From assembly GCF_002732165.1 (NCBI RefSeq), contig NZ_MRZO01000008.1, positions 1 to 64,000 on the forward strand: a DNA stretch of 64,000 bases, given 5' to 3'. The stretch is from Staphylococcus xylosus (GTDB taxonomy: Bacteria; Bacillota; Bacilli; Staphylococcales; Staphylococcaceae). Position numbers and translations under genes: made by a program. Positions 1-11,206 of this stretch are shown here, one piece after another (position 1 is the first letter of the stretch; each line of letters starts with the position of its first letter). The notes beneath the pieces were generated by a model. The model had not been told where the DNA came from, did not search any database, and was given only the letters and a program-made list of their open reading frames with translations.

Positions 1-177
1 CGAACTAAACGAGCGACGAAACGAGCTTACGAGTGGTAAGTGAGTAAGGAGAGCGTGCAAGTGAGAAAAGATGCGAGCGCTTGTCTCACGGCAAGAAAGC
101 TCTTTAGCGCCGAAGGTAGCAGACTTACGTTCCGCAAGAGTAGGAAAAGTGGAATACATGAGCAAAAGCTCATGCAT
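1..177. other. Intergenic region, no supported gene
   Basis: This edge region looks more GC-rich than its surroundings by eye and contains many short GAGC/CGAGC-type words. A 60-codon open frame at 40-222 has no ribosome binding site and no recognisable product. From about 150 the sequence joins a copy of the dispersed palindromic repeat (core at 159-174). It could be the end of a repeat-rich intergenic block or of a transcript outside the window. Confidence 0.5.
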
Positions 178-211
178 AAGTACCATACTCAATTTGTTGA
201 GTATGGTACTT
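178..211 (-). terminator. Hairpin at the end of pdxR, part of the palindromic repeat
   Basis: A perfect 15-bp stem (178-192 with 197-211) around a 4-base loop lies at the 3' end of pdxR. Its outermost base overlaps the pdxR stop codon (211-213). On the minus strand it is followed directly by the repeat core TGAGC-AAAA-GCTCA at 159-174. There is no long U-run, so termination is inferred from position and stem strength. Confidence 0.55.
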
Positions 212-1584
212 TAAATGCATAAACTGTCTATTAGTGCATTTGTATGTGCTTCAAGATCTGAAAAAGGAATGCCACCAAATCCTAATATGAATTTTACAGT
301 GTGTTGTGTAGCATCATATTGATTAAACGGTGTTATTTTTAATCTATTCTTTTCTGCATTTTTTAGACATTCTTTTATAGAAAGTCCATTTTTAACTGTT
401 AAATTAAAGTGCATACCAGCTAATGCACCTTCTATTTCTAATTGATCTTCATAAGGTTTGAGTGCTTCAATAATAAATTTTAATTTGCGACTATATAGTT
501 TTCTCATTTTATTTAAATGTCTTTCAAAACTCCCTGATTCCATAAAACTTGCCACAATTTTTTGTAAGTGCGCAGGTACTGTATTACCTTCTTTATGTTC
601 TAAATTCTCATACCTATTAAGTAGCTTTTTAGGTAAAACAAGATACGCAATTCTGCAACTAGGAAATAGTGATTTAGAAAATGTACTAATATAAATCACT
701 TTGTCTTTGGTATCTAAACTTTGTAATGCAGGAATCGGTTTGCCAAAATAGCGAAATTCAGAATCATAATCATCTTCAATAATATATCTATCATCACGTT
801 CGTGTGCCCATGTTATAAGTTGGGTACGCTTTTTTAAATTCATTACATAGCCAGTAGGAAATTGATGTGAGGGTGTCACATAGGCGATGTTATGAATTGC
901 AGTCTTTAAATAGTCTATTTCAAGACCAGTTTGATTTACTGGAACTTGCATATAAGGAATTTGTCTTTTTTCTAATACTTGTTTAATAGGAGGATAACTT
1001 GGATTTTCGATAAGGAATTGTGCTTTGTTTAAGATATCCGTTAGTAAGTTAATTAATTGTTCAGTTGATGAGCCAATAATAATTTGTTCAGGATGACAAG
1101 ATACACCACGACTATTGAATAAATAGTGAGCAATTTCTTGTCTTAAAGACCACTCGCCTTTTGGATTTGCGTGTTGAAGTAGTTGTAATTGGTTTATTTC
1201 AAAAGCATCTCGCGCATATTTTCTAAATTGTTGGATGGGGAAGTAATCAGTATCAATCTCCGATAAATTGAATGCAAATTCGTAATAATCACCTGAGTGC
1301 TTATGTTGTGATGACAAATATGTATCTGTATTAAATTGTGTTTTCCTATTGATTATAGGTAATGTTTCAATATCTGAAACGAAATAACCAGAGCGTGGTT
1401 TCGAGTATATATATCCTTCATCAAGTAGAAACTGATATGCATGTTCAATCGTTGTATTGCTAACAGAAAGATGTTGACCTAATACGCGTTTAGATGGAAA
1501 TTTATCTCCTGATTTATATTGACCTTCAATAATTTGGTTTTTCAAATTTTCATATAAATCGATATAAAGATGTGATTTAGACAT
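211..1584 (-). CDS. pdxR: PdxR, MocR-type activator of PLP synthesis
   Basis: The 457-residue protein has a GntR-type winged helix in about its first 70 residues (ISKRVLG-like HTH, read here as SKRVLGQHL). A fold-type I aminotransferase domain fills the rest, with the PLP-lysine motif STFSKSLFPS. This is the MocR architecture. In PdxR members the aminotransferase part senses pyridoxal phosphate rather than acting as an enzyme. The gene is divergent from pdxST across 97 bases, the standard arrangement for PdxR, which activates pdxST when PLP is low. The ATG is preceded by GGAGGT at a good distance. The assignment rests on architecture plus neighbours; binding sites between the genes were not resolved. 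Confidence 0.9.
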   Translation of the reverse strand: MSKSHLYIDLYENLKNQIIEGQYKSGDKFPSKRVLGQHLSVSNTTIEHAYQFLLDEGYIYSKPRSGYFVSDIETLPIINRKTQFNTDTYLSSQHKHSGDYYEFAFNLSEIDTDYFPIQQFRKYARDAFEINQLQLLQHANPKGEWSLRQEIAHYLFNSRGVSCHPEQIIIGSSTEQLINLLTDILNKAQFLIENPSYPPIKQVLEKRQIPYMQVPVNQTGLEIDYLKTAIHNIAYVTPSHQFPTGYVMNLKKRTQLITWAHERDDRYIIEDDYDSEFRYFGKPIPALQSLDTKDKVIYISTFSKSLFPSCRIAYLVLPKKLLNRYENLEHKEGNTVPAHLQKIVASFMESGSFERHLNKMRKLYSRKLKFIIEALKPYEDQLEIEGALAGMHFNLTVKNGLSIKECLKNAEKNRLKITPFNQYDATQHTVKFILGFGGIPFSDLEAHTNALIDSLCI

Positions 1585-1681
1585 GGAACTGACCTCCGAA
1601 ATTAAATTGAAATTGAACCTTTTTAAATACCAGTTTATCTCTTAAAATGAATTTAATCAACTAAGTAAAGGGGAAAAACAA
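1585..1681. promoter_or_regulatory. Divergent pdxR / pdxS control region
   Basis: These 97 bases must hold both promoters and the PdxR sites. On the pdxS side TTGAAC (1613-1618) is followed by only poor -10 candidates at normal spacing. A weak promoter fits activator dependence. The exact operators could not be assigned by eye. Confidence 0.45.
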
Positions 1682-2569
1682 ATGTCTAAAGTAACTGGAT
1701 CAGAGAGAGTTAAAAGAGGAATGGCAGAAATGCAAAAAGGCGGCGTGATTATGGACGTTGTCAATGCTGAGCAAGCTAAAATAGCAGAGGAAGCTGGAGC
1801 AGTTGCAGTAATGGCTCTAGAACGTGTACCTTCTGATATTAGAGCTGCTGGTGGCGTTGCTCGTATGGCTAATCCTAAAATTGTAGAAGAAGTTATGAAC
1901 GCTGTTTCTATTCCGGTAATGGCAAAAGGACGTATAGGTCATATTACTGAAGCGCGTGTACTTGAATCAATGGGCGTAGACTATATTGATGAATCAGAGG
2001 TGTTAACACCTGCAGATGAAGAATATCATCTATTAAAAGATACGTTTACAGTACCGTTTGTATGTGGTTGCCGTAACTTAGGAGAAGCTGCAAGACGTAT
2101 CGGTGAAGGTGCAGCAATGCTACGTACAAAAGGTGAGCCGGGTACAGGAAATATTGTAGAAGCTGTTAGACACATGCGTCAAGTTAATGCAGAAGTAAAA
2201 AGATTAACAGTGATGAATGATGACGAAATTATGACTGAAGCTAAAAATATTGGAGCGCCGTTTGAAGTGCTAAAAAATATTAAAGAGAATGGTAAACTTC
2301 CTGTTGTTAACTTTGCAGCTGGTGGTGTAGCTACACCTCAAGATGCAGCATTAATGATGGAATTAGGTGCTGATGGTGTATTCGTAGGCTCTGGTATTTT
2401 TAAATCAGAAGACCCTGAAAAATTCGCTAAAGCTATTGTGCAAGCTACAACTCATTACCAAGACTATGAATTAATTGGGCGTTTAGCAAAAGATTTAGGT
2501 ACAGCTATGAAAGGTTTAGACATCAATGAATTAACTTTAGAAGAACGTATGCAAGAGCGTGGATGGTAA
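1682..2569 (+). CDS. pdxS: Pyridoxal 5'-phosphate synthase, PdxS subunit
   Basis: PdxS (295 residues, normal family length) condenses ribose 5-phosphate, glyceraldehyde 3-phosphate and ammonia to PLP in the DXP-independent pathway. The TIM-barrel signature [19 protein letters not shown] is present, as are the VMAKGRIGH strand with the catalytic lysine and the phosphate-binding [11 protein letters not shown] stretch. Twelve PdxS subunits normally assemble with twelve PdxT glutaminases. The ATG follows AAAGGGG. pdxT starts one base after the stop, so the two are cotranscribed and probably translationally coupled. Confidence 0.98.
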   Translation: MSKVTGSERVKRGMAEMQKGGVIMDVVNAEQAKIAEEAGAVAVMALERVPSDIRAAGGVARMANPKIVEEVMNAVSIPVMAKGRIGHITEARVLESMGVDYIDESEVLTPADEEYHLLKDTFTVPFVCGCRNLGEAARRIGEGAAMLRTKGEPGTGNIVEAVRHMRQVNAEVKRLTVMNDDEIMTEAKNIGAPFEVLKNIKENGKLPVVNFAAGGVATPQDAALMMELGADGVFVGSGIFKSEDPEKFAKAIVQATTHYQDYELIGRLAKDLGTAMKGLDINELTLEERMQERGW

Positions 2570-2570
2570 T

Positions 2571-3152
2571 ATGAAAATTGGTGTACTAGCACTGCAAGGC
2601 GCAGTAAGAGAACATATACGTCATATTGAACTTAGTGGCCATGAAGGTATAGCAATTAAGCGTACAGAACAATTAGATGACATTGATGGCCTCATTTTAC
2701 CTGGTGGTGAATCTACTACATTACGTCGATTAATGAATTTATACGGCTTTAAAGAAGCACTAAAGCAATCTACATTACCTATGTTCGGAACGTGTGCTGG
2801 ATTAATAGTTATGGCTAAGCATATTGTTGGCGAAGAAGGTTATTTGGATAAATTAGACATCACAGTTCAAAGAAACTCATTTGGCAGACAAGTGGATAGT
2901 TTTGAAAGTGAATTAAATGTACAAGGTATCGCAGAAGATATTGAAGGTGTGTTTATTAGAGCGCCGCATATTGAAGCGACACACGGTGAGGTATCAGTGT
3001 TAAGTACAGTTGGCGAAAAAATTGTAGCAGTACAAGAAGGACATTACTTAGGCGTATCCTTCCATCCAGAATTAACTGATGATTATAGAGTAACACAGTA
3101 TTTTATAGAAGAAATTGTAAAACCTACTATGATGACAGAAAAGGTATTATAG
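2571..3152 (+). CDS. pdxT: Pyridoxal 5'-phosphate synthase, glutaminase PdxT
   Basis: A 193-residue class I glutamine amidotransferase that releases ammonia for PdxS. Visible motifs are [12 protein letters not shown], the nucleophile loop FGTCAGL and the His/Glu pair in SFHPEL. I take the ATG at 2571 because it begins the conserved [10 protein letters not shown] start. An in-frame ATG at 2559 lies inside pdxS. The two genes form a tight operon ending at a hairpin at 3195-3250. Confidence 0.97.
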   Translation: MKIGVLALQGAVREHIRHIELSGHEGIAIKRTEQLDDIDGLILPGGESTTLRRLMNLYGFKEALKQSTLPMFGTCAGLIVMAKHIVGEEGYLDKLDITVQRNSFGRQVDSFESELNVQGIAEDIEGVFIRAPHIEATHGEVSVLSTVGEKIVAVQEGHYLGVSFHPELTDDYRVTQYFIEEIVKPTMMTEKVL

Positions 3153-3194
3153 ATAAAACTTCACTAGAATATATCTCGTAAGAATTTCATTAAT

Positions 3195-3250
3195 AAGGCA
3201 CTTCGTTAAAAATAATGAGTAGTTATTTTATAACATGAAGTGTCTTATTT
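3195..3250 (+). terminator. pdxST terminator
   Basis: The outer stem 3195-3204/3237-3246 has an inner pairing of AT-rich arms and is followed by a T-rich run, just downstream of pdxT. Confidence 0.7.
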
Positions 3251-3369
3251 TACTTTATATATTAGTTATTGATATTTTGCAAATCGCATAAATTAGAGAA
3301 TATATGTAGTTGATATCTACTACTTGTAATTATGTATAATATGGCATTAACAATTTAACAAGTAGTAAA

Positions 3370-3402
3370 AAAGCACACTTCTTTTGTATAGAAGTGTGCT
3401 TT
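3370..3402 (-). terminator. nupC terminator
   Basis: A perfect 12-bp stem (3370-3381 with 3391-3402). Read on the minus strand the stem ends in a run of six T, as expected for an intrinsic terminator of nupC. Confidence 0.75.
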
Positions 3403-3533
3403 ATATAGTTTGTTTTCGATATGTACCAAGATTTTATTTTGTAATAGAAATAGTTGATATTATTTAAAATGTTCTTAAATTAAACGAATAAGCATTTTAA
3501 TATTTAAGAATATCTATACCCAAGTTATATTTT

Positions 3534-4748
3534 TTAAATAAAGAATCCGGCAATAGCTGCTGAAATAAATGAAACAAGTGTAGCACCAAATAATAATTTT
3601 AGTCCAAAACGAGCTACGATATCACCTTTTTCATTGTTAAGTGATTTAATTGCTCCAGAAATAATACCGATAGAACTAAAGTTTGCAAATGATACTACGA
3701 AGACTGAAATAACACCTTTAGCATGAGCACTCATATCTTTAATCTGACTTAAACTTTGCATTGCAACAAATTCGTTTGATAGTAATTTAGTAGCCATGAT
3801 AGATCCAGCTTGTACTGCATCGTTCCAAGGCACACCAACTAAAAATGCAAATGGTGCAAAGACAAATCCAATAAGCGTTTGGAAGTCCCAAGTGATACTG
3901 CCGCCAGATAAACCAGTGAAGATTGCACTAACAACACCATTAAGTAAAGCAATAATAGCAATATAACCAATTAACATTGCACCTACGATGACTGCAACTT
4001 TAAAACCGTCTAAGATATATTCACCTAACATTTCGAAAAATGATTGTTTACCTGATTCGCTTTCATCAACGATAAGTTTATCTTCTTTTGCATCAATTTT
4101 ATAAGGATTGATAATAGAAGCAATGATGAAACCACCAAATAGATTTAAAACAACTGCTGTAACTACAAAACGTGGTTCAATTAATGTGAAATAAGCACCG
4201 ATAATAGAAGCTGATACTGTAGACATTGCAGAAGCTGTTAATGTATATAATCGTTGTTTAGGAATATGTGCTAATTCCTTTTTCAATGAAATAAACACTT
4301 CTGATTGCCCTAAAATTGCAGCTGCTACAGCGTTATATGATTCTAAGCGGCCCATACCATTAATTTTTGAAATGGCTAAACCTAAAACATTGATAATCCA
4401 AGGTAAGATTCTTGTATATTGTAGAATACCAATTAAAGCTGAAATGAACACAATTGGTAATAATACATTAAAGAAGAAGGGGGGGTTCTTAGGATCTACA
4501 AATTCAAATCCACCAAACACAAAGTTCACACCTTCTGCTGCTTTTGCTAATAAATAATTAAATCCGTCTGATATGCCACCAATAACTGTAATACCAAATT
4601 TAGTTTTAAGTAAAATAAATGCGAATACTAGTTGTATGACAAGTAGTAAACCGACATATTGCCAACGAATATTTTTTCTATCTGAGCTAAATAGAAACGC
4701 CAATGCAAGAAACACTGCTATCCCAATTAATCCAATAATAATATGCAT
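3534..4748 (-). CDS. nupC: NupC-family concentrative nucleoside transporter
   Basis: A 404-residue integral membrane protein with many hydrophobic segments and the CNT motif region around LGQSEVFISLKKEL, followed by FANFSSIGIISGAIKSL near the C-terminus. CNT proteins import nucleosides with protons or sodium. The length matches bacterial NupC (about 400 residues). It is monocistronic, converges on pdxT and has its own terminator. The ATG has AAAGGGATGA upstream. Substrate range (pyrimidine or purine nucleosides) cannot be read from the sequence. Confidence 0.9.
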   Translation of the reverse strand: MHIIIGLIGIAVFLALAFLFSSDRKNIRWQYVGLLLVIQLVFAFILLKTKFGITVIGGISDGFNYLLAKAAEGVNFVFGGFEFVDPKNPPFFFNVLLPIVFISALIGILQYTRILPWIINVLGLAISKINGMGRLESYNAVAAAILGQSEVFISLKKELAHIPKQRLYTLTASAMSTVSASIIGAYFTLIEPRFVVTAVVLNLFGGFIIASIINPYKIDAKEDKLIVDESESGKQSFFEMLGEYILDGFKVAVIVGAMLIGYIAIIALLNGVVSAIFTGLSGGSITWDFQTLIGFVFAPFAFLVGVPWNDAVQAGSIMATKLLSNEFVAMQSLSQIKDMSAHAKGVISVFVVSFANFSSIGIISGAIKSLNNEKGDIVARFGLKLLFGATLVSFISAAIAGFFI

Positions 4749-4843
4749 AAGTCATTCATCCCTTTTAATTTTTCTTAACTCCTATAATACAATAAATTAG
4801 ATAGCACTTACATCTTTAATTAAAAATTTTTAAAACATATTGG

Positions 4844-4891
4844 TTGAAAAAGGTCAAAGTTGGTCATATAATATAGTCAAAGAAGGTCAAA
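4844..4891 (+). promoter_or_regulatory. ctsR operon promoter with two CtsR operators
   Basis: TTGAAA (4844-4849) and TATAAT (4867-4872) are separated by 17 bases, an excellent vegetative promoter. Four CtsR heptads overlap or follow it: GGTCAAA 4852-4858, GGTCATA 4862-4868, AGTCAAA 4875-4881 and GGTCAAA 4885-4891. They form two tandem pairs, each with a 3-base spacer. This matches the known CtsR box (GGTCAAA-N3-GGTCAAA), so the operon represses itself until heat or protein stress. Confidence 0.93.
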
Positions 4892-4904
4892 AGAGGTGAT
4901 AATC

Positions 4905-5366
4905 ATGCACAACATGTCTGACATCATAGAACAATACATTAAAAAGTTATTTGAAGACACCAATGAAGACGTTGTAGAAATTCAACGTGCCAATATTGCG
5001 CAGCGCTTTGACTGTGTGCCTTCCCAGCTTAATTATGTAATCAAAACACGTTTTACAAATGAGCATGGCTATGAGATTGAAAGTAAAAGAGGTGGTGGCG
5101 GATATATTCGAATCACCAAAATTGAAAACAGAGATGAAACAGGTTACATTAATCATTTACTTCAATTAGTTGGTCCATCTATTTCACAACAGCAAGCTTA
5201 TTACATTGTAGATGGCTTATTGGATAAAAATTACATTAATGAACGTGAAGCAAAAATGATATACGCCGTTATAGACAGAGAGACATTAAAAATGGATGTA
5301 TTATCGAGAGATATCATTCGAGCAAATATTATAAAACGGTTATTGCATGTTATAAATTATTATTAA
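4905..5366 (+). CDS. ctsR: CtsR, class III heat-shock repressor
   Basis: A 153-residue repressor of clp genes. It has a winged helix in the first 75 residues, including the glycine-rich wing RGGGGYIRI that touches DNA, and the C-terminal dimer domain follows. The ATG at 4905 is chosen because AGAGGTG lies six bases upstream and the product then begins [13 protein letters not shown] as in other staphylococci. An upstream GTG at 4896 overlaps the ribosome binding site. McsB and ClpC, encoded downstream, inactivate and degrade CtsR under stress, closing the loop. Confidence 0.96.
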   Translation: MHNMSDIIEQYIKKLFEDTNEDVVEIQRANIAQRFDCVPSQLNYVIKTRFTNEHGYEIESKRGGGGYIRITKIENRDETGYINHLLQLVGPSISQQQAYYIVDGLLDKNYINEREAKMIYAVIDRETLKMDVLSRDIIRANIIKRLLHVINYY

Positions 5367-5382
5367 AGTGAGGTGTTTCGTC

Positions 5383-5934
5383 GTGCTGTGCGAGAATTGT
5401 CATTTGAATGAAGCAGAAGTGAAATTGGCAGTGAAAGGTCAAGATGGTATAAATGAAAAATGGGTTTGTTCCACGTGTGCACAAGGTGGTAACCCATGGA
5501 CCCAAAATCAGCAAATTCAGTCACAAGATGATATTGAAGGCGCATTTGTAGTGAAACAAATCTTACAACACTTAGCAGCTAAACACGGTATCGATTTTGA
5601 TGAAATTGCTTTTAAAGAAGAAAAACGATGTCCTACTTGTCATATGACATTAAAAGATATCGCACATGTTGGTAAATTTGGCTGTTCAGATTGCTATGCT
5701 ACATTCAAAGATGACATTATCGATATTGTGCGACGTGTGCAAGGTGGTCAAATTGAACATGTAGGAAAAACACCGCATTCTTCACACAGAAAATTAGCAT
5801 TAAAAAAACAAATAGAAGAAAAAAGTTCGTATTTAAAACAACTGATAGAAGAACAAAACTTTGAAGAAGCCGCCGTTGTTCGTGATGAAATTAAAGCATT
5901 GAAAGAAGATGGCGAGGTGAAGCATGATGAGTAA
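5383..5934 (+). CDS. mcsA: McsA, zinc-finger activator of McsB
   Basis: McsA (183 residues) binds and stimulates the McsB arginine kinase and links it to CtsR control. Paired CxxC motifs are visible (CENC at the start, CSTC, CPTC and CSDC), followed by a C-terminal UVR-type helical hairpin ([14 protein letters not shown]). The GTG at 5383 starts the conserved LCENC sequence and has AAGTGAGG upstream. An earlier in-frame GTG at 5368 has no such signal. The gene ends inside mcsB, an overlap typical of translational coupling. Confidence 0.92.
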   Translation: MLCENCHLNEAEVKLAVKGQDGINEKWVCSTCAQGGNPWTQNQQIQSQDDIEGAFVVKQILQHLAAKHGIDFDEIAFKEEKRCPTCHMTLKDIAHVGKFGCSDCYATFKDDIIDIVRRVQGGQIEHVGKTPHSSHRKLALKKQIEEKSSYLKQLIEEQNFEEAAVVRDEIKALKEDGEVKHDE

Positions 5935-6937
5935 AAATGATATTAGTGCATACATGAGTGAATGGATGCGTGATAGAGAAGAAAGTCCGATTGTGATGTC
6001 TTCGAGAATAAGACTAGCAAGAAATTTAGAAAATCATGTTCACCCATTAATGTTTTTGTCAGAACAAGATGGTTTTCGAATAATTAATGACGTACAAGAT
6101 GCGCTTCCTGACTTGTCTGTACAACGTTTGGATTCAATGGATCAACAAAGTAAATACAAACTTGTCGCGAAACATCTTATAAGTCCTGAATTAATAAGAC
6201 AACCTGCTTCTGCCGTATTACTCAATGAAGATGAATCTTTAAGCATTATGGTTAATGAAGAAGATCATATACGCATTCAAGCCATGGGTAATGATTTATC
6301 GCTATCATCATTATACGAAAAAGCTTCAGAGATTGATGATCAACTTGATAGTGAATTAGATGTAAGTTTTGATGAAACTCTAGGTTATTTGACAACTTGC
6401 CCCACTAATATTGGGACAGGAATGCGTGCCAGTGTCATGTTACATTTACCTGGCTTGACAATAATGAAACGTATGAATCGCATTGCCCAAACAATTAATC
6501 GTTTTGGTTTTACAATTAGAGGTATTTATGGAGAAGGATCTCAAGTTTATGGCCATATATACCAAATTTCAAACCAACTTACTTTAGGCAAAACAGAAGA
6601 AGAAATCATTGAAAGTTTATCAGAGGTAGTGCAGCAAATTATTAATGAAGAAATGCAAATCCGCGAACGACTAAACCGACACAATCATATAGAAACATTA
6701 GACAGAGTATATCGTTCGTTAGGAATATTAAAATATAGTAGACTGATATCTATGGAGGAAGCTTCACTAAGATTAAGTGAAGTGAAACTTGGTTTAGATT
6801 TAGGCTATATTGAATTAGGAGACTTTAAGTTTAATGAGTTAATGGTTGCAATACAATCGCCATTCTTACTAGACGATGAAGATGATAGAGCAGTTAATGA
6901 AAAAAGAGCAGATATATTAAGAGAACATATAAATTAG
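5927..6937 (+). CDS. mcsB: McsB, protein arginine kinase
   Basis: A phosphagen-kinase-fold enzyme (336 residues) that phosphorylates arginines on misfolded proteins and CtsR, marking them for ClpC-ClpP. The [16 protein letters not shown] nucleotide-binding segment, the [18 protein letters not shown] catalytic segment and the RGIYGEGS loop are intact. Adjacent ATGs at 5924 and 5927 are both possible; 5927 has the better spacing to GAGGTGA. It sits between its activator mcsA and its partner clpC (13 bases downstream). Confidence 0.96.
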   Translation: MSKNDISAYMSEWMRDREESPIVMSSRIRLARNLENHVHPLMFLSEQDGFRIINDVQDALPDLSVQRLDSMDQQSKYKLVAKHLISPELIRQPASAVLLNEDESLSIMVNEEDHIRIQAMGNDLSLSSLYEKASEIDDQLDSELDVSFDETLGYLTTCPTNIGTGMRASVMLHLPGLTIMKRMNRIAQTINRFGFTIRGIYGEGSQVYGHIYQISNQLTLGKTEEEIIESLSEVVQQIINEEMQIRERLNRHNHIETLDRVYRSLGILKYSRLISMEEASLRLSEVKLGLDLGYIELGDFKFNELMVAIQSPFLLDDEDDRAVNEKRADILREHIN

Positions 6938-6950
6938 GAGGTCATACTAT

Positions 6951-9413
6951 ATGCTATTTGGTAGACTAACAGAACGTGCTCAACGCGTACTAGCACATGC
7001 TCAGGAAGAAGCAATACGCTTAAATCATTCGAATATTGGAACTGAACATTTACTTTTAGGTCTAATGAAAGAACCTGAAGGTATTGCAGCTAAAGTATTA
7101 GAAACGTTTGATATTACTGAAGAAAAAGTAGTTGAGGAAGTAGAAAAATTAATCGGCCACGGTCAAGAACAAATGGGCGCATTACACTATACCCCTCGTG
7201 CAAAAAAAGTAATTGAATTATCAATGGATGAAGCTAGAAAATTACACCATAACTTTGTAGGAACAGAACATATCTTACTTGGATTAATCAGAGAAAATGA
7301 AGGAGTCGCAGCTCGTGTGTTTGCAAATTTAGATTTAAATATCACAAAAGCACGTGCGCAAGTTGTTAAAGCTTTAGGTAGCCCTGAAACAAGTAATAAA
7401 AATGCGCAAGCTAATAAATCTAACAACACACCAACGTTAGACAGTCTAGCTCGCGACTTAACAGTTATCGCAAAAGACGGTACTTTAGATCCTGTCATTG
7501 GTAGAGAAAAAGAGATTACTAGAGTCATTGAAGTATTAAGTCGTCGTACTAAGAATAACCCTGTATTAATTGGTGAACCAGGTGTAGGTAAAACTGCTAT
7601 TGCTGAAGGCTTAGCACAAGCAATTGTTAATAACGAAGTACCTGAAACGCTTAAAGGTAAACGTGTAATGTCATTAGATATGGGGACAGTTGTTGCCGGA
7701 ACAAAATATCGTGGTGAGTTTGAAGAGCGCTTGAAAAAAGTAATGGAAGAAATTCATCAAGCTGGAAATGTAGTATTATTCATCGACGAATTGCACACCC
7801 TAGTAGGTGCAGGTGGTGCAGAAGGTGCTATTGATGCATCTAACATTCTTAAACCAGCATTAGCTCGTGGAGAATTACAATGTATCGGTGCAACTACTTT
7901 AGATGAATACCGTAAAAACATTGAAAAAGATGCAGCGCTTGAACGTCGTTTCCAACCTGTTCAAGTTGGTGAACCAAATGTTGAAGATACAATTGAAATT
8001 TTAAAAGGATTGCGTGATCGTTATGAAGCGCATCACCGTATTAACATTTCAGATCAAGCTTTAGAATCAGCAGCTAAATTAAGTCACCGTTATATTTCAG
8101 ATCGTTTCTTACCAGATAAAGCGATAGACTTAATTGATGAAGCAAGTTCTAAAGTGAGACTTAAGAGTCATACAACACCACCAAACTTAAAAGAAATTGA
8201 ACAGCAGATAGAACAAGTTAAAAATGAAAAAGATGCAGCTGTCCACGCCCAAGAGTTTGAAAATGCAGCTAACTTGCGTGATAAACAAACTAAATTAGAA
8301 AAACAATATGAAGAAGCTAATAACAACTGGAAAAATGCTCAAAACGGTGATAATACCTCTCTATCAGAAGAAGATATTGGTGAAGTTATCGCTGGTTGGA
8401 CAGGTATTCCATTAACTAAAATTAATGAAACTGAATCTGACCGTCTGCTTAACTTAGAAGATACACTTCATAATAGAGTAATCGGCCAAAAAGATGCCGT
8501 TACATCTATTAGTAAAGCAGTTAGACGTGCTAGAGCTGGATTGAAAGATCCTAAACGTCCTATTGGTAGCTTTATCTTCTTAGGACCAACGGGTGTAGGT
8601 AAAACTGAGTTAGCTCGTGCCTTAGCTGAGTCTATGTTCGGTGAAGATGACGCAATGATTCGTGTTGATATGAGTGAATTTATGGAAAAACACGCTGTCA
8701 GTCGTTTAGTAGGTGCCCCTCCAGGCTACGTAGGTCATGATGATGGTGGCCAATTGACTGAAAAAGTAAGACGTAAACCTTACTCAGTGATTTTATTTGA
8801 TGAGATTGAAAAAGCACATCCTGATGTGTTCAATATTCTATTACAAGTATTAGACGATGGTCACTTAACAGATACAAAAGGTCGTCGCGTAGATTTCCGT
8901 AATACAGTTATTATTATGACATCTAACGTAGGCGCACAAGAATTACAAGACCAACGTTTCGCTGGTTTTGGAGGCGCATCTGAAGGACAAGATTATGAAT
9001 CAATCCGTAAGACAATGATGAAAGAATTGAAAAACGCATTCCGTCCAGAATTCTTAAACCGTGTCGATGACATTATCGTATTCCACAAACTTTCTAAAGA
9101 AGAATTGAAAGAAATTGTGACTATGATGGTGGATAAATTAACAGAACGCCTTTCTGAACAAGATATTAACATTAAAGTTACAGAAGCAGCTAAAGAAAAA
9201 ATTGCCGAAGAGGGTTATGACCCTGAATATGGTGCTAGACCATTAATTCGTGCAATTCAAAAAACAGTTGAAGATAACTTAAGTGAATTGATTCTAGAAG
9301 GCAATCAAGTTGAAGGTAAAGAAGTAATAATTAATCATGATGGTAAAGAGTTCAAGTATGATATTCAAGATAGAAAAGAAACAACTAAAGATAAAGAAAC
9401 AACTGAATCATAA
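6951..9413 (+). CDS. clpC: ClpC, AAA+ unfoldase of the ClpCP protease
   Basis: The 820-residue HSP100 chaperone unfolds substrates and feeds them to ClpP. Two N-terminal Clp repeats occupy about 1-150. The first AAA module has Walker A GEPGVGKT near residue 207, and a UVR-type middle domain lies around 410-450. The second module has GPTGVGKT near 545 and a C-terminal D2 domain. The length and middle domain identify ClpC rather than ClpB or ClpE. It has a strong AGGAGGT site and closes the ctsR operon; a terminator follows. Confidence 0.97.
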   Translation: MLFGRLTERAQRVLAHAQEEAIRLNHSNIGTEHLLLGLMKEPEGIAAKVLETFDITEEKVVEEVEKLIGHGQEQMGALHYTPRAKKVIELSMDEARKLHHNFVGTEHILLGLIRENEGVAARVFANLDLNITKARAQVVKALGSPETSNKNAQANKSNNTPTLDSLARDLTVIAKDGTLDPVIGREKEITRVIEVLSRRTKNNPVLIGEPGVGKTAIAEGLAQAIVNNEVPETLKGKRVMSLDMGTVVAGTKYRGEFEERLKKVMEEIHQAGNVVLFIDELHTLVGAGGAEGAIDASNILKPALARGELQCIGATTLDEYRKNIEKDAALERRFQPVQVGEPNVEDTIEILKGLRDRYEAHHRINISDQALESAAKLSHRYISDRFLPDKAIDLIDEASSKVRLKSHTTPPNLKEIEQQIEQVKNEKDAAVHAQEFENAANLRDKQTKLEKQYEEANNNWKNAQNGDNTSLSEEDIGEVIAGWTGIPLTKINETESDRLLNLEDTLHNRVIGQKDAVTSISKAVRRARAGLKDPKRPIGSFIFLGPTGVGKTELARALAESMFGEDDAMIRVDMSEFMEKHAVSRLVGAPPGYVGHDDGGQLTEKVRRKPYSVILFDEIEKAHPDVFNILLQVLDDGHLTDTKGRRVDFRNTVIIMTSNVGAQELQDQRFAGFGGASEGQDYESIRKTMMKELKNAFRPEFLNRVDDIIVFHKLSKEELKEIVTMMVDKLTERLSEQDINIKVTEAAKEKIAEEGYDPEYGARPLIRAIQKTVEDNLSELILEGNQVEGKEVIINHDGKEFKYDIQDRKETTKDKETTES

Positions 9414-9755
9414 AACTTAAGTATAAATTAAAGCAGTACTTCTCAAATATGTAGATGCATATTTGGGGAGTGCTGCTTTGTTTTTTTATAATATATAGAC
9501 AATAGAGTAGTATTTACCTTAACAAACGAGTAATATTTAAAAAGTCAAAATATATTATCAGTGGCACTCTATACATAAGCATGATATTTTATAAAAATAG
9601 CTTTTGCTAAAGATGAAAAACTTAAACTTATTAAGAATTTTAAATAACTATATAAGAATATTATTCGGTTAAATTACTTGATTATGAATAAAATTTGTTT
9701 TTAAACAGACAGAGGTTTAAAATAGATTTGTTCAATGAAAGATGGAGGTGCTGTT
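9414..9755. other. clpC-radA intergenic region
   Basis: 342 bases holding the clpC terminator, then an AT-rich stretch that presumably carries the radA promoter. No gene with a plausible start site is seen. Confidence 0.5.
9430..9487 (+). terminator. clpC operon terminator
   Basis: A long imperfect stem (AAAGCAGTACT opposite AGTGCTGCTTT, extended by AAATATG/CATATTT) ends in a run of seven T interrupted once by G. Confidence 0.85.
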
Positions 9756-11126
9756 TTGGCTAAAAAGAAAGTAATTTTTGAATGTATGGCCTGTGGCTAC
9801 CAGTCTCCAAAGTGGATGGGGAAATGCCCAAATTGTGGTGGCTGGAATCAAATGGAAGAAATAGTCGAACAAAAGGCCGCGAGTCCAAAACATGGCGTAC
9901 GCAGTCGAGACAATATTTCTAAAGTGCAAAAATTAAATGACATAAAACATGAAACGACGCCACGAGTAAAAACAAACTCTGAAGAATTTAATAGAGTGCT
10001 TGGCGGCGGTATAGTAAATGGTTCGCTTGTATTGATAGGTGGCGATCCAGGTATTGGTAAATCTACATTACTCTTACAAATTTGTGCAGCATTATCACAA
10101 TCTAAAAATGTGCTGTATATTACAGGTGAGGAGTCGTTAAATCAAACGAAATTAAGAGCAGAAAGGTTAGACGAGGACTCAAGTCAATTAAATGTGTTTG
10201 CTGAAACAGATTTAGAAGTTATACATGAAACAGTTAAGCAACTCAAACCAGATTTACTTGTAGTAGACTCAATCCAAACTATTTTTCATCCGGAAATTAG
10301 TTCGGCACCAGGTTCTGTGTCGCAAGTTAGAGAAAGTACGCAAAGTTTAATGAATATAGCTAAACAATTGAATATAGCTACATTTATAGTGGGACATGTT
10401 ACGAAAGAAGGACAAATAGCTGGCCCGCGTTTACTTGAACACATGGTGGATACAGTTCTATACTTTGAAGGCGACGAGCATCATGCGTATCGTATTTTAA
10501 GAGCAGTTAAAAACCGTTTTGGCTCTACGAATGAGATGGGTATCTTTGAAATGCAACAAACTGGATTAAAAGGAGTAAAAAACCCGTCGGAAATGTTCCT
10601 TGAAGAACGTTCGACTAATGTACCTGGGTCAACCATTGTTTCTACGATGGAAGGCACGAGACCATTACTTATAGAAGTACAAGCGTTAGTGACGCCAACT
10701 ACATTTAATAATCCAAGACGTATGGCGACAGGTATCGATCATAATCGATTGAGTTTGCTCATGGCAGTGCTAGAAAAGAAAGAGAATTATTTACTACAAC
10801 AACAGGATGCTTATATTAAAGTAGCCGGTGGTGTACGTTTAACAGAACCTGCAGTAGATTTAGGTATTGTTGTTGCGACGGCTTCAAGTTTTAAAGATTT
10901 AACAGTTGATGGTTTAGACTGCTTTATTGGAGAAGTAGGACTTACAGGGGAAGTTAGGCGTGTTTCGCGTATAGAGCAACGTGTACAAGAAGCGGAAAAA
11001 TTAGGGTTTAAGCGCGTAATTATTCCAGAATCAAATATTGGTGGATGGCAATTTCCAAAGGACATTAAGGTTATTGGTGTTAAGAATGTCCATGAAGCAT
11101 TAAAATATGCACTAACAAAACAGTAA
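9756..11126 (+). CDS. radA: RadA (Sms), DNA repair ATPase
   Basis: RadA is a RecA-like helicase that promotes branch migration in recombination repair. A C4 zinc finger is formed by C10, C13, C24 and C27. Walker [10 protein letters not shown] lies near residue 97, the RadA signature KNRFG near 250, and a Lon-protease-like domain ends the protein. The TTG at 9756 is chosen because GGAGGTG lies just upstream and the product then begins [13 protein letters not shown]. An in-frame ATG at 9735 precedes the ribosome binding site. Length is 456 residues, normal for the family. Confidence 0.95.
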   Translation: MAKKKVIFECMACGYQSPKWMGKCPNCGGWNQMEEIVEQKAASPKHGVRSRDNISKVQKLNDIKHETTPRVKTNSEEFNRVLGGGIVNGSLVLIGGDPGIGKSTLLLQICAALSQSKNVLYITGEESLNQTKLRAERLDEDSSQLNVFAETDLEVIHETVKQLKPDLLVVDSIQTIFHPEISSAPGSVSQVRESTQSLMNIAKQLNIATFIVGHVTKEGQIAGPRLLEHMVDTVLYFEGDEHHAYRILRAVKNRFGSTNEMGIFEMQQTGLKGVKNPSEMFLEERSTNVPGSTIVSTMEGTRPLLIEVQALVTPTTFNNPRRMATGIDHNRLSLLMAVLEKKENYLLQQQDAYIKVAGGVRLTEPAVDLGIVVATASSFKDLTVDGLDCFIGEVGLTGEVRRVSRIEQRVQEAEKLGFKRVIIPESNIGGWQFPKDIKVIGVKNVHEALKYALTKQ

Positions 11127-11206
11127 TTAAAAAATACAAAGCTATTTAGGCTAAGTATATAAAATATTTGGCCTGATTAACTTTCTAAAGGAAGGTGAGT
11201 TAACCT

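Larger units (their letters stand above)
3153..3533. other. Convergent pdxT / nupC intergenic region
   Basis: 381 bases without a gene. It holds two terminator hairpins, listed separately, which face the two converging genes. The rest is AT-rich and I see no open frame with a ribosome binding site. Confidence 0.6.

Noticed and set aside
40-222. 60-codon open frame at the left edge
   Set aside because: No ribosome binding site, no recognisable product, and it overlaps the palindromic repeat and the pdxR terminator.
7187-7528. Minus-strand open frame inside clpC, and similar frames inside rplA, rpoB, rpoC and others
   Set aside because: They are shadows of strongly coding sequence on the other strand, without start signals or known products.
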